Assembly: GCA_027486255.1 (NCBI GenBank)
Contig: JAIXPL010000056.1
Coordinates: forward strand, 1 to 64,000
Reading direction: 5' to 3'
Origin: Comamonadaceae bacterium
GTDB lineage: Bacteria; Pseudomonadota; Gammaproteobacteria; Burkholderiales; Burkholderiaceae_C
Length of the DNA: 64,000 nucleotides
The first letter of the stretch is position 1. Each line of letters opens with the position of its first letter. This document shows positions 1 through 8,191 of this stretch, piece by piece. The translations under genes were made by a program, and so were the position numbers. The notes beneath the pieces are model-generated. The model made no database searches, was not told where the DNA came from, and saw only the letters and a program-made list of their open reading frames with translations.

Positions 1-77
1 ATGTCGATCAGCGACATGAATGCGTCCAGCGAAGAGGGGTCGACATCGAACTCGACCAGCAGCACGAATTTGTTCAT
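1..77 (-). CDS. Putative ABM-type (quinol) monooxygenase, truncated by window edge
   Basis: Only the first 25 codons are in the window. They begin at the ATG at 77 and read MNKFVLLVEFDVDPSSLDAF, which resembles the first beta strand and helix of the small dimeric antibiotic-biosynthesis/quinol monooxygenase (ABM) family. It lies downstream of the RidA-like gene on the same strand with a 35 bp gap, so it is probably the third gene of the Rieske oxygenase operon. The family call rests on a short N-terminus and is tentative. Confidence 0.5.
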   Translation of the reverse strand, partial: MNKFVLLVEFDVDPSSLDAFMSLID

Positions 78-112
78 GGGGTTCCAGCAGGGTGAGGGAA
101 AGGGGAGCGCGT

Positions 113-496
113 TCAGAGTCGGCGCGAGATCACGAAGTCCATGCTGACCAAGGCTTCGCGCACCAGTGCGGTGGCACCTGTCAGTTGCCGCGTTGGTGGA
201 CGTGCGGTGTCAAAGCATTGCTTCCACACTTTCTCGAACCGCGCTTCAAAGCGATGGAAGTCGCGCAGCCACACCGTGACGGCAAGCACATGCGCTCGGT
301 TCAAGGCCTGTGCGGCCAGCAAGGCGTCCAGGTTGCCCATGATCTGTCGCGTCTGGCCCTCCACCGACTCGGCCAGCGCAGCCTTCGGATGGGTCAGGTC
401 GACGCCGATCAAGCCGTGAATAAAGCCCAGGTCCCCGGTGAACACCAGGTCGCTGGCGGGTCTGAGTGCCGGTTCGCCAATGAATTGCAAGCCCAT
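113..496 (-). CDS. RidA/YjgF/UK114 family protein
   Basis: A 127-residue protein of normal length for the Rid family, whose members deaminate reactive enamines/imines or act on related intermediates in catabolic operons. The start is the ATG at 496 (MGLQFIGEPALRP), preceded at about 501-510 by a strong AAAAGGAGG ribosome binding site. A longer reading to 658 would run into the Rieske gene and is rejected. The C-terminal stretch ALVREALVSMDFVI matches the family's final strand. It follows the Rieske oxygenase stop by 13 bp, so the two are co-transcribed and it probably handles an unstable product of that pathway. Confidence 0.8.
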   Translation of the reverse strand: MGLQFIGEPALRPASDLVFTGDLGFIHGLIGVDLTHPKAALAESVEGQTRQIMGNLDALLAAQALNRAHVLAVTVWLRDFHRFEARFEKVWKQCFDTARPPTRQLTGATALVREALVSMDFVISRRL

Positions 497-509
497 GGTG
501 GCCTCCTTT

Positions 510-1889
510 TTATTTGGCGGTGGTGGCCAGGAATTCGGCGAGCAGGTCCTGCACCTTGCGGGTCGTGGCCTCTTCGCGTTCTGCACCGAGCAGGTGATCC
601 GTGGCCACGAAAGCCAGCGCAGCCTTCTGCCCGAAGGCGGCCAGGGCTTTGGGGTCATCGAAGGCGCCTGGGGGTACCTTCACCACGATCTCGCTGGCAT
701 AGGTGCGGGTCGGTCCGGCGGTCGTCAGCCTCGGTACCTCGGGGCGGCGGCCCTCCTGCACGTCATGAATGGCCTGGGACAGCATGCGTCGGAACTGCAC
801 CACGCCGCGGTCGGTGGAGCCCAGGTGCTCGGCCCGCCGATTGGCCACTTGGCCCTGGGTCACCACGGCGTCATAGTCACCGGGCTCGCGCTGGCGTTCG
901 GCATGGGGCCGGTCACCGGTTTGCCCGATGAAGGGGATCTGGTCCACGCCAAAGTCCTCGGGCGCCATGCCGCCGCTGGGGTTGTTGTAGCTGTTGAGGT
1001 GAGCCAGCCCGATGTAGAAGGAGTTGTGGTCGTCCACCGCCACCGCCCACCGCGACAGGTAGGGCCGCAGACCCAGGCTCTCGCTGTCGGCCAGGTTGGC
1101 GCCGTTGGGAAACTGCCCGAAGTTGGGCAGGGCGATATCGCTGGCACGGATGAAGACATGCTCACCCACCCGGCGCGTAGCCATGGACAGGAAGCCGATC
1201 GGCGTGCGTGGGAAGTCCAGTTGCGGCAAGACCTTGAAGGTGACCGAAAACTGCTGGCCTGCCACGATGGCGTGAAGGTAAGCGTTGTGGATGGGGTCGC
1301 AGCCGTTTTCTACGATCTGCACCCAGTTGCAAGGCAGGTTCATGCGGAACGGAACCGGCACATTGTCCGTCGGGTGGTCAACGGTGTCGTACTCGGGGAA
1401 GGGCGGCATCTCGTCCACCGGCCCCATGTAGGCAAAGAGCAGGCCCTTCCATTCATGCACCTTATAGGCGCCTTGGCAGAAGGTGCTTTTGATGCGGATG
1501 GTCGGCGGCTCTGCGGGGGTGTCGAGGATGGTGCCATCCACATCAAAGTGCCAGCCGTGGTAGCAGCAGCGGATGCCGCGTTCGGCAATGATGCCGTACT
1601 CCAGCGAGGCACCGCGGTGAATGCAGTGGCGGTGCAGCAGACCGATGCGCCCTGAGCCGTCGCGAAAGACCACCAGGTCCTCGCCCAGCAGGCGCACGGG
1701 CACAGGCAGGTCCCCGAGCTCCGAGCTCAGAAGGAAGGGATGCCAGTAGCGGCGCAGGTACTCCCCGCCTGGCGTGCCTCGCCCAACAGACGTGATGAAG
1801 GTGTCATCGTTGGGTGCGGGCTGGTTGTGGTAACCGCTGTAAGGCCGGATGTCCCGGCCCGGGCGAGACCCGGAAGTGGAATCGGTCAT
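510..1889 (-). CDS. Rieske non-haem iron oxygenase, alpha subunit
   Basis: A 459-residue aromatic ring-hydroxylating oxygenase alpha subunit of the phthalate-dioxygenase-like type. The Rieske [2Fe-2S] ligands are visible as C89-x-H91 and C108-x2-H111. The mononuclear iron motif follows as NGCDPIHNAYLH, with D198, H201 and H206. A GGAGG site precedes the ATG at 1889. No ferredoxin or reductase is encoded in the window, so electron transfer must come from a partner elsewhere or beyond the left edge. It is divergent from a TetR-type regulator and sits over a repeat-rich intergenic region. Family is certain; substrate is unknown. Confidence 0.9.
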   Translation of the reverse strand: MTDSTSGSRPGRDIRPYSGYHNQPAPNDDTFITSVGRGTPGGEYLRRYWHPFLLSSELGDLPVPVRLLGEDLVVFRDGSGRIGLLHRHCIHRGASLEYGIIAERGIRCCYHGWHFDVDGTILDTPAEPPTIRIKSTFCQGAYKVHEWKGLLFAYMGPVDEMPPFPEYDTVDHPTDNVPVPFRMNLPCNWVQIVENGCDPIHNAYLHAIVAGQQFSVTFKVLPQLDFPRTPIGFLSMATRRVGEHVFIRASDIALPNFGQFPNGANLADSESLGLRPYLSRWAVAVDDHNSFYIGLAHLNSYNNPSGGMAPEDFGVDQIPFIGQTGDRPHAERQREPGDYDAVVTQGQVANRRAEHLGSTDRGVVQFRRMLSQAIHDVQEGRRPEVPRLTTAGPTRTYASEIVVKVPPGAFDDPKALAAFGQKAALAFVATDHLLGAEREEATTRKVQDLLAEFLATTAK

Positions 1890-1983
1890 GGAATGCCTCC
1901 AGAACGTGCTGGCTCCAGGGCCAGGCGCTGACGTTCGCGGCGCCCGGACAGCCCTTGTTTCTTGTCAATGTGGCAGGCCATGC

Positions 1984-2018
1984 TAAGTCAATCACTTGCT
2001 TAAGTCAATCAAGTGATT
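1984..2018. promoter_or_regulatory. Candidate operator for the divergent TetR/CerR-type regulator
   Basis: Between the Rieske gene and the regulator, TAAGTCAATCA occurs twice in direct orientation (1984-1994 and 2001-2011). The arms AATCACTTG (1990-1998) and CAAGTGATT (2010-2018) form a perfect inverted repeat. A dense direct-plus-inverted repeat in a divergent promoter beside a TetR-family gene is typical of an operator controlling both directions. The role is inferred; no binding site is known for this regulator. Confidence 0.6.
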
Positions 2019-2060
2019 TAGATTTCGCCCATGCTTCATTCAGCGTCCGGGCGCAAGCCC

Positions 2061-2768
2061 ATGTCCAAAGGCAAGAGCCTGCCCATCGAGCGCTCTCGCG
2101 GAGAGCTGGCGCGGCAGGCGCTCATCGAAGCGGGCGTGCAGGTCTTTGGCAGCCAAAGCCTCAATACCGCATCGACACGGGAGATCGCCCGCTGCGCGGG
2201 CCAGAACGTTGCGGCCATTGCGTATTACTTCGGTAGCAAGCAAGGGCTGTACGAGGCGGTGGTGGCGCACATTGCCGGCATCATCGATGCGCGGGTCGGC
2301 CCATTGATGGACGAGATCGCCGCTTACCTGGCCGGCCGGCATGTGGCGCCCGAGCGCTGCCTGCAGTACATGGGTGAACTGCTGGCCAGCACACTGGCCA
2401 CGCACACCGACATGCTTCCTGTGACCAGCATCATCATCAAGGAGCAGATGGAGCCCACCGAGGCCTTTGACATCCTCTATGACGGTGCGCTGGGGCAGTT
2501 GCAGGCCACGGGCGCCGCCCTGCTAGAGGCCTACTGCGGCCTGCCGGCCCAGGCGCCCGAGACCATCGTGCGTTTTCACGCCTTGCTGGGCCAAAGCCTG
2601 GCCTTTCGCTTTGCCCGCCAGACCATCATCCGGCGCGCCGGATGGCGCGACATCGGGCCTGCGCAGGAGCAGCTCATCAGCCACGCTGTGATCGACCAGA
2701 CCCAAGCCGTCCTGCGCAGCCTGCGGCGCCAGCACCTTCGCAAGTCGCCCACGCGCACGCTGCGCTGA
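2061..2768 (+). CDS. TetR/AcrR family regulator with CerR-type C-terminal domain
   Basis: About 235 residues. An N-terminal TetR helix-turn-helix is visible (ARQALIEAGVQVFG, then TREIARCAGQNVAAIAYYFG), with the YYF signature at the end of the recognition helix. The C-terminal part (KEQMEPTEAFDILYDG) matches the CerR/DUF1956 ligand domain. ATG at 2061 is chosen; ATG at 2031 would add ten residues and has no clear ribosome binding site. It is divergent from the Rieske operon and upstream of the Bug/FAH operon, so it probably represses one or both in response to the pathway substrate. Confidence 0.85.
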   Translation: MSKGKSLPIERSRGELARQALIEAGVQVFGSQSLNTASTREIARCAGQNVAAIAYYFGSKQGLYEAVVAHIAGIIDARVGPLMDEIAAYLAGRHVAPERCLQYMGELLASTLATHTDMLPVTSIIIKEQMEPTEAFDILYDGALGQLQATGAALLEAYCGLPAQAPETIVRFHALLGQSLAFRFARQTIIRRAGWRDIGPAQEQLISHAVIDQTQAVLRSLRRQHLRKSPTRTLR

Positions 2769-2805
2769 CCGCATCCATGAATTACCCACCAACGAGGAGA
2801 CACGC

Positions 2806-3777
2806 ATGAAACTGAATCGACGCCTGTTGAGCATCCTGCTGGCCCTGCCTTTGCTGGCCAGTGCGCAGCAGGCCCAAAATTATCCGAACCGCACCATCCG
2901 CCTGGTGGTGCCCTATGCGGCGGGTGGGGCCGGGGACAGCGTGGCCAGACCGCTGGCCCAGCGCCTGAGCGAGATCCTTGGCCAGCCCGTGATCGTGGAC
3001 AACAAGCCTGGAGCCAATGCCACGCTGGGGGCCGACCAGGTGGCCAAGGCCGCCCCCGACGGCTACACCATCGTGCTCGCTGCCGTGGTGCACTACATCG
3101 TGCCGCTCTTTTCCAAGAACGTGCCCTACGACCCCATTCGGGACTTCACGCCCATTGCACCGGTGGTGGTGACGCCCAACATCCTGGCCGTGCATCCGTC
3201 GCTGCCGGTCAACAACACCCGCGAGCTCATCGACTACGCCAAGAAAAACCCGGGCAAGCTGTTCTACGGCACCACCGGCGTGGGCTCCACCCACCACCTG
3301 GGTGGCATTTTGTTTTCGCAGATGGCCGGAATCCAGATGGACCATGCGCCTTACAAAGGCGGGAGCCCGACGATCAACGACGCCCTGGGCGGCCAGATCC
3401 CGGTGGTGATCCTGACCTCGCCGACGGTTCTTCCGCATGCGCGGGCCGGCCGCCTGCGGCCCATCGGCATGATCGAGACCAAGCGGGCACGCGCCACACC
3501 CGACATCCCCGCGCTCGGGGAAGCATTGCCTGGTTACGGCCTGCCCGACACCTGGTTCGGCGTGCTGGGGCCAGCCAACATGCCCAAGGCCGTGGCCGAT
3601 CGCCTGAATGCGGCCATTCGCCAGGCCACGGCCGATCCCGACCTGCGTGCCCGCCTGGAAAAAGCGGGGTACGAAATGAGCGCCTCCATGAGCCCGGAGG
3701 AATTTGGCAGCTCCATCCGCAGCGATGCCGAGGTCTTCCGCCGCATCGTCACATCCGCTGGCATCAAGCCCGAGTGA
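2806..3777 (+). CDS. Bug family (tripartite tricarboxylate) solute-binding protein
   Basis: A 323-residue periplasmic receptor with a Sec signal peptide (basic MKLNRR, hydrophobic core, cleavage near ASA-QQ). Bug hallmarks are YPNRTIRLVVPYAAGG, NKPGANATLG, APDGYT and PYKGG. These proteins bind carboxylated ligands and normally deliver them to TctA/TctB, but no TctA or TctB gene occurs in this window. A GAGGAGACACGC ribosome binding region precedes the ATG. It leads the FAH/SBP-like/SDR operon and probably recognises a substrate of that pathway. Confidence 0.92.
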   Translation: MKLNRRLLSILLALPLLASAQQAQNYPNRTIRLVVPYAAGGAGDSVARPLAQRLSEILGQPVIVDNKPGANATLGADQVAKAAPDGYTIVLAAVVHYIVPLFSKNVPYDPIRDFTPIAPVVVTPNILAVHPSLPVNNTRELIDYAKKNPGKLFYGTTGVGSTHHLGGILFSQMAGIQMDHAPYKGGSPTINDALGGQIPVVILTSPTVLPHARAGRLRPIGMIETKRARATPDIPALGEALPGYGLPDTWFGVLGPANMPKAVADRLNAAIRQATADPDLRARLEKAGYEMSASMSPEEFGSSIRSDAEVFRRIVTSAGIKPE

Positions 3778-3809
3778 ACGCTTCTTTTTAAATCCTTCAT
3801 CCAAACACC

Positions 3810-4793
3810 ATGAAACTCGCCACTTATCTGGATCCACAGGGCCAGCAGCGCATCGGGGCCGTGGACACGGCCAGCCGCAGCGTTCTCGACCTGCAGGCGG
3901 CCCATGTGCAGCAGCACGGCCGCCCCAGCCCGCACCTGGGCAGCATGCTCGACCTCATTGATGGCGGTGAACCTGCCCTGGCCCTGGCGCGCGAGCTCGA
4001 ACGTCAGAGCGCCGGCGCAGGGCCCCATCGCCATGCACTGGAGGGCCTTCGCCTGCTGGCCCCTGTGCCGCAGCCGCGCCAGATCCGGGACTTCAACAAC
4101 GCCGAGGACCACTGGCGCGACGCCTTCGGGGGCATGACCATCCTCTCGGCCCGGCTGGCCGGGCAGACGCCACTGCCGCGCGACCAGATCAAGGTGGACA
4201 TTCCCGAGGTCAACTACACCCAGCCGATCTTCTACATCAGCAACCGCATGAATGTGGTCGGCACCGACACCGACATTCAGTGGCCGCGCTACTGCCAGTG
4301 GTTCGACTACGAGGCCGAGTTCGGCTTCTTCCTCGGGCGCACGGGCAAGGACATTTCAGAGAAGGATGCCGCCAGCTACATCTTCGGCTACACGGTGTTC
4401 AACGACTTTTCGGCGCGCGACAAGCAAATCCGCGAGATGCAGGGAAAGATGGGGCCGACCAAGGGCAAGAGCTTTGACACCGGCAACGCCATGGGCCCCT
4501 GGATCGTCACCTGCGACGAGATTCCCGACCCGCGCAAGCTGGCCGTGGAAATTCGCGTCAACGGCGAGGTCTGGAAGAACACCAGCAGCGCATCGATGGT
4601 CCACAGTTTCGAGAAGATGATCGCCTATGTGTCGGAGTGCGAGACGCTTTATGCCGGCGAGTTTTTCGGCTCGGGCACCATGGCCGGTGGCTGCTGTCTG
4701 GAGATCGATCGCTGGCTCAAGGACGGCGACGTGGTGGAGATCGAATTTGAAAAGATCGGCACCTTGCGCAACCGCGTCGTGCGCACCGCCTGA
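3810..4793 (+). CDS. Fumarylacetoacetate hydrolase (FAH) family protein
   Basis: A 327-residue FAH-fold protein. The conserved C-terminal domain contains DYEAEFGFFLGR, YTVFNDFSARDKQ, KGKSFDTGNAMGPW and GDVVEIEFEKIGTLRN, with the acidic divalent-metal ligands of the family. FAH-superfamily enzymes hydrolyse C-C bonds in acylpyruvates, or hydrate or decarboxylate 2-oxo intermediates from aromatic ring cleavage. It lies 32 bp after the Bug gene. With the divergent Rieske oxygenase and the downstream SDR it fits a ring-degradation route. The exact reaction is not determinable. Confidence 0.88.
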   Translation: MKLATYLDPQGQQRIGAVDTASRSVLDLQAAHVQQHGRPSPHLGSMLDLIDGGEPALALARELERQSAGAGPHRHALEGLRLLAPVPQPRQIRDFNNAEDHWRDAFGGMTILSARLAGQTPLPRDQIKVDIPEVNYTQPIFYISNRMNVVGTDTDIQWPRYCQWFDYEAEFGFFLGRTGKDISEKDAASYIFGYTVFNDFSARDKQIREMQGKMGPTKGKSFDTGNAMGPWIVTCDEIPDPRKLAVEIRVNGEVWKNTSSASMVHSFEKMIAYVSECETLYAGEFFGSGTMAGGCCLEIDRWLKDGDVVEIEFEKIGTLRNRVVRTA

Positions 4794-4826
4794 TCGGCCA
4801 CTGCGCCCAACCCAATAAAAATCGCT

Positions 4827-5564
4827 ATGCCCTACGACATCCATGCGGCCCGCCGCGAACTGACCCCCACCGGTACCCTGCGTGTCGGCCTGAACCTGGC
4901 CAACTTTTTGCTGATCAACCCGGGCACGGGCCAGACCAAGCCCGAAGGCATCGTGCCCGATCTTGCGCAGGAACTGGCGCAGGAGCTGGGCGTGTCCTTG
5001 CAGTTCGTGCCCTACGCAGCCCCCGGCCCACTGGGTGATGCCGTGGATCAGGGCGCCTGGGACGTGGCCTTTCTGGCCGACGAACCCGCGCGCGCTGCCA
5101 CCATCGCCTTTTCGCCGGCCTATCTGGAAATCCAGGCCAGCTACCTGGTGCCGGCCGGTTCGCCCTTCACTCATGTGGACGAGGTGGACAGGGCCGGCGT
5201 GCGCATTGCCTCCATGGATGGCGGCGCCTACACGCTGTACCTGCAGCGCAATCTGTCGCAGGCGCAACTGGTGCTCACGCGCACCATCGACGACTCTTGT
5301 ACCGCGTTCGTCGATCAGGGCCTGGAGGCCTTGGCCGGTCTGCGGCCGCGGCTGATCAGCGACCAGGCCAAGGTACCCGGCAGTGTGCTGCTGCCAGGCG
5401 GGTTCACGGCGGTGCAGCAGGCCATAGGTACCTCCCGTCGCCACCAGGCGGCGCCCGCCTACCTGGCAGATTTTTCAGAGCGCGCCAAGGCGCAGGGCCG
5501 CGTGCAGGCTGCCATCGACAGGCATCGCATCCTGGGTGTGAACGTGGCTCCGGCAAGGGCCTGA
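4827..5564 (+). CDS. SBP_bac_3-like solute-binding protein lacking a signal peptide
   Basis: A 245-residue protein with the fold-start and hinge patterns of amino-acid-type (family 3) binding proteins: GTLRVGLNLANFLL, GIVPDLAQELAQELG, AWDVAFLADEPARA and FSPAYLEIQASYLVP. There is no hydrophobic leader. The first strand begins at about residue 16, and the stop of the FAH gene is in the same frame 11 codons upstream, so the N-terminus cannot be extended. It is therefore predicted cytoplasmic. No ABC permease or ATPase of this class is nearby. It could be a ligand sensor, a ligand chaperone or an enzyme built on the fold, such as a cyclohexadienyl-dehydratase relative. Confidence 0.8.
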   Translation: MPYDIHAARRELTPTGTLRVGLNLANFLLINPGTGQTKPEGIVPDLAQELAQELGVSLQFVPYAAPGPLGDAVDQGAWDVAFLADEPARAATIAFSPAYLEIQASYLVPAGSPFTHVDEVDRAGVRIASMDGGAYTLYLQRNLSQAQLVLTRTIDDSCTAFVDQGLEALAGLRPRLISDQAKVPGSVLLPGGFTAVQQAIGTSRRHQAAPAYLADFSERAKAQGRVQAAIDRHRILGVNVAPARA

Positions 5565-5586
5565 GTTGCAGGAACGGAGCTCAGAC

Positions 5587-6333
5587 ATGAACAAAAATGT
5601 ACTCGTCACAGGTGGCAGCCGCGGCATTGGCGCGGCCACCGCCCGCTTGTTGGCCAGCCAAGGTTGGCGGGTGTGCATCAATTTCGTCAGCCAGGTCGAG
5701 GCCGCGCAGGCGGTGGTCGATGACATCTCCCGTGCCGGTGGGCAGGCCCTCATGGTGGCTGCCGATGTGGCCCAGCCCGATCAGGTGCAGCGCATGTTCG
5801 AATTCATCGACCACGAGATGGGCGTGCTGCATGGCCTGGTCAATAACGCGGGGGTGATCGCGCCCATGATTCGGTTCGAGGACATGGAGCCGGCGCGCTG
5901 GAACCGCATCCTGGGCACCAATTTGCTGGGGACCATGATGTGTGCGCATGCTGCGGTGCGCCGCATGTCGACCCGCCATGGCGGGGCCGGTGGGGCCATC
6001 GTCAACCTGTCGACTGCGCTCACCCGCTCGGGCGCGCCGGGCATGTACGTGGACTATGCCGCGGCCAAGTCGGCGATCGAGACCCTGACGGTGGGCCTGG
6101 CACGCGAGGTGGCGGGCGATGGCATCCGGGTCAACTGCGTGCGGCCGGGGCTTATCGACACCGAGATTCACGCCTCAGGCGGAGATCCGGGCCGGGCGGC
6201 CAAGGCCAAGGATTTTGTTCCCCTCAAGCGGGCCGGCCTGGCCACCGAGGTGGCGCAGGCCATCGCCTGGCTCCTGTCGGAGCAGGCTTCCTACACCACG
6301 GGCGGTTTCATCGACGTCTCCGGAGGCGTCTGA
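5587..6333 (+). CDS. SDR family NAD(P)-dependent oxidoreductase
   Basis: A 248-residue classical short-chain dehydrogenase. The Rossmann motif TGGSRGIG is at residues 8-15, NNAG follows in LVNNAGVIAPM, and the catalytic pair is Y157/K161 in YAAAK, preceded by NLSTA. The ATG at 5587 is chosen over an upstream TTG at 5566 because a GGAACGGAGC site precedes it. It is last in the operon begun by the Bug gene and probably oxidises or reduces a hydroxyl or keto group of a pathway intermediate. Confidence 0.88.
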   Translation: MNKNVLVTGGSRGIGAATARLLASQGWRVCINFVSQVEAAQAVVDDISRAGGQALMVAADVAQPDQVQRMFEFIDHEMGVLHGLVNNAGVIAPMIRFEDMEPARWNRILGTNLLGTMMCAHAAVRRMSTRHGGAGGAIVNLSTALTRSGAPGMYVDYAAAKSAIETLTVGLAREVAGDGIRVNCVRPGLIDTEIHASGGDPGRAAKAKDFVPLKRAGLATEVAQAIAWLLSEQASYTTGGFIDVSGGV

Positions 6334-6555
6334 GGCGCCTGAGGCGCCTGCGGATGGGTGTGCCTGCGGTGATCTGTCGCCGGGACCGCCCAGTTTCGCG
6401 CCAAATCGCAGGCGGGCTGCCTTGTACTCATCCACGGTGGTGCTTACAACCTTGCCGTGCATCACGCCCGTATGCCCTGCTAGCGCATCAATCGCATGGC
6501 TCAAACTTTTCAAAAGGTTGAGCCTCCTCAAACCCCTGGGCGGTTCATGAGTCAG
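6334..6555. other. Intergenic stretch with short tandem repeat and a weak minus-strand ORF
   Basis: This lies between two convergent genes. It begins with a 9-bp unit repeated (TGAGGCGCC at 6331-6348, with a degenerate third copy just before). A minus-strand reading from about 6531 gives a peptide containing HTGVMHGKVVSTTVDEYKAA, which looks coding-like but then runs into low-complexity sequence and the end of the SDR gene. I cannot assign it; it may be a gene remnant or chance. Confidence 0.3.
6500..6522. terminator. Hairpin between convergent genes
   Basis: CTCAAACTTTT and AAAAGGTTGAG form an almost perfect inverted repeat (10 of 11 pairs) with a one-base centre, between the convergent SDR and Bug genes. 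It may act as a bidirectional terminator or barrier. There is no separate long U-tract, so the call is weak. Confidence 0.3.
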
Positions 6556-7530
6556 TTAATCGAGCTGTATTCCCGCATTCTTGACCACGGCGCCCAGCCT
6601 GTCGATTTCTGAAACGATGAACCTGTCGAACTCGGCAGGCGTGCCCGGTGCGGTGGCGACACCTTGCTCCGCAAGGGATTTGATGACATCCGGGTGGCGC
6701 AGCACTCGGCCCACGTCGGCCGCAATTTTGTCGACCACCGCTTGGGGAGTCTTACCAGGTGCGGTCATGCCGTACCAGTGGTCATAGACGCACCCTGGAA
6801 CAAAGTCAGAGACCACCGGCACATCCGGCATGACAGCGGCACGGGTGGCCGTACTCACGGCCAGGGGGATCAGCTTGTTGTCGCGGATGAATGGCAGCGT
6901 CAGGCCCAGGGGAGACCAGTAGAGTGCGGAGCGTCCTGCTGCCGTGTCCACCAAGGCGTCGCCGGTGCCCTTGTAGGGCACATGCACGATGTCCAGGCGC
7001 GCCATGGCCTTGAACATTTCGCCATTGAAGTGGGTGCCACTGCCTACGCCTGCCGAGGCGAAGTTCAGCGCACCAGGTTTGCTGCGGATCAGCTTCAGCA
7101 GTTCAGGCACGCTCTTGACGCCCAAGGAAGGGGCTACCACCAGCACGTTGGGAACGCTGGTGGCAAATGTCACGCCACGGAAGTCCTTGAGCGTGTCATA
7201 GGGCAGTTTTTTGTACAGCGTCGGATTGATGGCGTGCGAGGCCGAAGTAAAGAGCAAGGTATGGCCATCAGGGTCTGCAGTGGCCACGGCGCGGCTGCCC
7301 ACCGTACCGCCTGCGCCCGGGCGGTTTTCAACGACCACCGCTTGCCCCCATATTTCTTGCATGCGGCGCTGGATCTCGCGCGCCACCAAGTCCACCTGGC
7401 TGCCTGCGACGAAGGGCACGATGATCTTGACGGTCTTGTTGGGAAAGCGCTCTTGCGCCCAACTGCGGCCTGACAGCGCAGCTGCCAATGGTGCACCGAG
7501 GATCAGGCTTCTGCGAAGCGTGGAAGTCAT
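6556..7530 (-). CDS. Bug family (tripartite tricarboxylate) solute-binding protein
   Basis: A 324-residue receptor. The leader LRRSLILGAPLAAALSGRSWAQ is Sec-like with a twin-arginine-like pair, and a GGAGACCAC site precedes the ATG at 7530. Family motifs are FPNKTVKIIVPFVAGSQVD, ENRPGAGGTVG, DPDGHT and VPYKGTGDALVD. The usual PxAAGG loop is changed to PFVAGSQ, which may alter ligand preference. It is followed on the same strand's 5' side by a GlcG-like gene 42 bp away, so the two may be co-transcribed. No TctAB partner is present. Confidence 0.9.
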   Translation of the reverse strand: MTSTLRRSLILGAPLAAALSGRSWAQERFPNKTVKIIVPFVAGSQVDLVAREIQRRMQEIWGQAVVVENRPGAGGTVGSRAVATADPDGHTLLFTSASHAINPTLYKKLPYDTLKDFRGVTFATSVPNVLVVAPSLGVKSVPELLKLIRSKPGALNFASAGVGSGTHFNGEMFKAMARLDIVHVPYKGTGDALVDTAAGRSALYWSPLGLTLPFIRDNKLIPLAVSTATRAAVMPDVPVVSDFVPGCVYDHWYGMTAPGKTPQAVVDKIAADVGRVLRHPDVIKSLAEQGVATAPGTPAEFDRFIVSEIDRLGAVVKNAGIQLD

Positions 7531-7572
7531 GTGGTCTCCTTATGGTTTAGTCGAAGAAAAGAGGGGGCGAAT

Positions 7573-8016
7573 TCAGGCCAGCGCGGCGATCCCAGCCTGC
7601 GCCACCTCAGAGTCCTGTGATGACAGCACGCCCGATACACCGATGCCGCCGACCACTTGGCCATGACGGATCACCGGAAATCCGCCTTCCAGGGGCGTGA
7701 TGCCTGGTACTGCGAGAAACCGCAGTCCTTCTCCGCCTGTCTTGATGCCGTCCTGGAACATGCGTGTGGGTCTGCGGAAGTTCACCGCCGTGCGGGCTTT
7801 GCCCATGGCGATATCCATGCTCGAATGCTGTGTGTTGTCGAGTTTCTGAGCCATGAGGATGCCTCCACTGGCATCCGTGATGACGATGGCGACGGGCCAG
7901 CGCTGCGCTTGGGCGAACTGCTCGCTGGCCTGCATCATCTGTTTGGCTTCAACAAGCGTCAGGGTGGGCCCGTAGGGAAGGGGTGCATCGAGCACCGGGT
8001 CGTCGTGCTTATTCAT
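7573..8016 (-). CDS. GlcG/HbpS family haem-binding-type protein
   Basis: A 147-residue protein of the GlcG/HbpS (DUF336) family. Characteristic segments are TLVEAKQMMQASEQFAQ, WPVAIVITDASGG, GKARTAVNFRRPT and GGFPVIRHGQVVGGIGVSG. Members are small alpha/beta proteins found beside catabolic dehydrogenases and in haem-linked sensing; a defined reaction is lacking for most. There is no signal peptide. It is upstream of, and probably co-transcribed with, the Bug gene on the same strand. The 175 bp on its 5' side are AT-rich compared with neighbours and hold its promoter. Confidence 0.85.
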   Translation of the reverse strand: MNKHDDPVLDAPLPYGPTLTLVEAKQMMQASEQFAQAQRWPVAIVITDASGGILMAQKLDNTQHSSMDIAMGKARTAVNFRRPTRMFQDGIKTGGEGLRFLAVPGITPLEGGFPVIRHGQVVGGIGVSGVLSSQDSEVAQAGIAALA

Positions 8017-8191
8017 CGGTAAAGGGATCGGATGGGTGTGTACATGCCCTGCGCTTATCTCTGAGTGAGCCCGCTATGGGTAAAAAATTCAGAATTCATC
8101 GTAGGGGCTGATGAAGGAATGCGGAACTATTGTTTTGCTTGAAGGGCTATAAGCTTGATGTATAGCTAGGCCAATTTGGCCTCTTGAAGCA

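Noticed and set aside
438-1655. Plus-strand 405-codon frame
   Set aside because: It is antisense to the Rieske oxygenase, whose cofactor motifs are intact; the product is low-complexity (G, V, H, R) as expected of a GC-rich shadow.
8168-8182. AGGCCAA-T-TTGGCCT palindrome downstream of the first lysR gene
   Set aside because: The one-base centre is too short for a hairpin loop and there is no U-tract; no evidence for a role.
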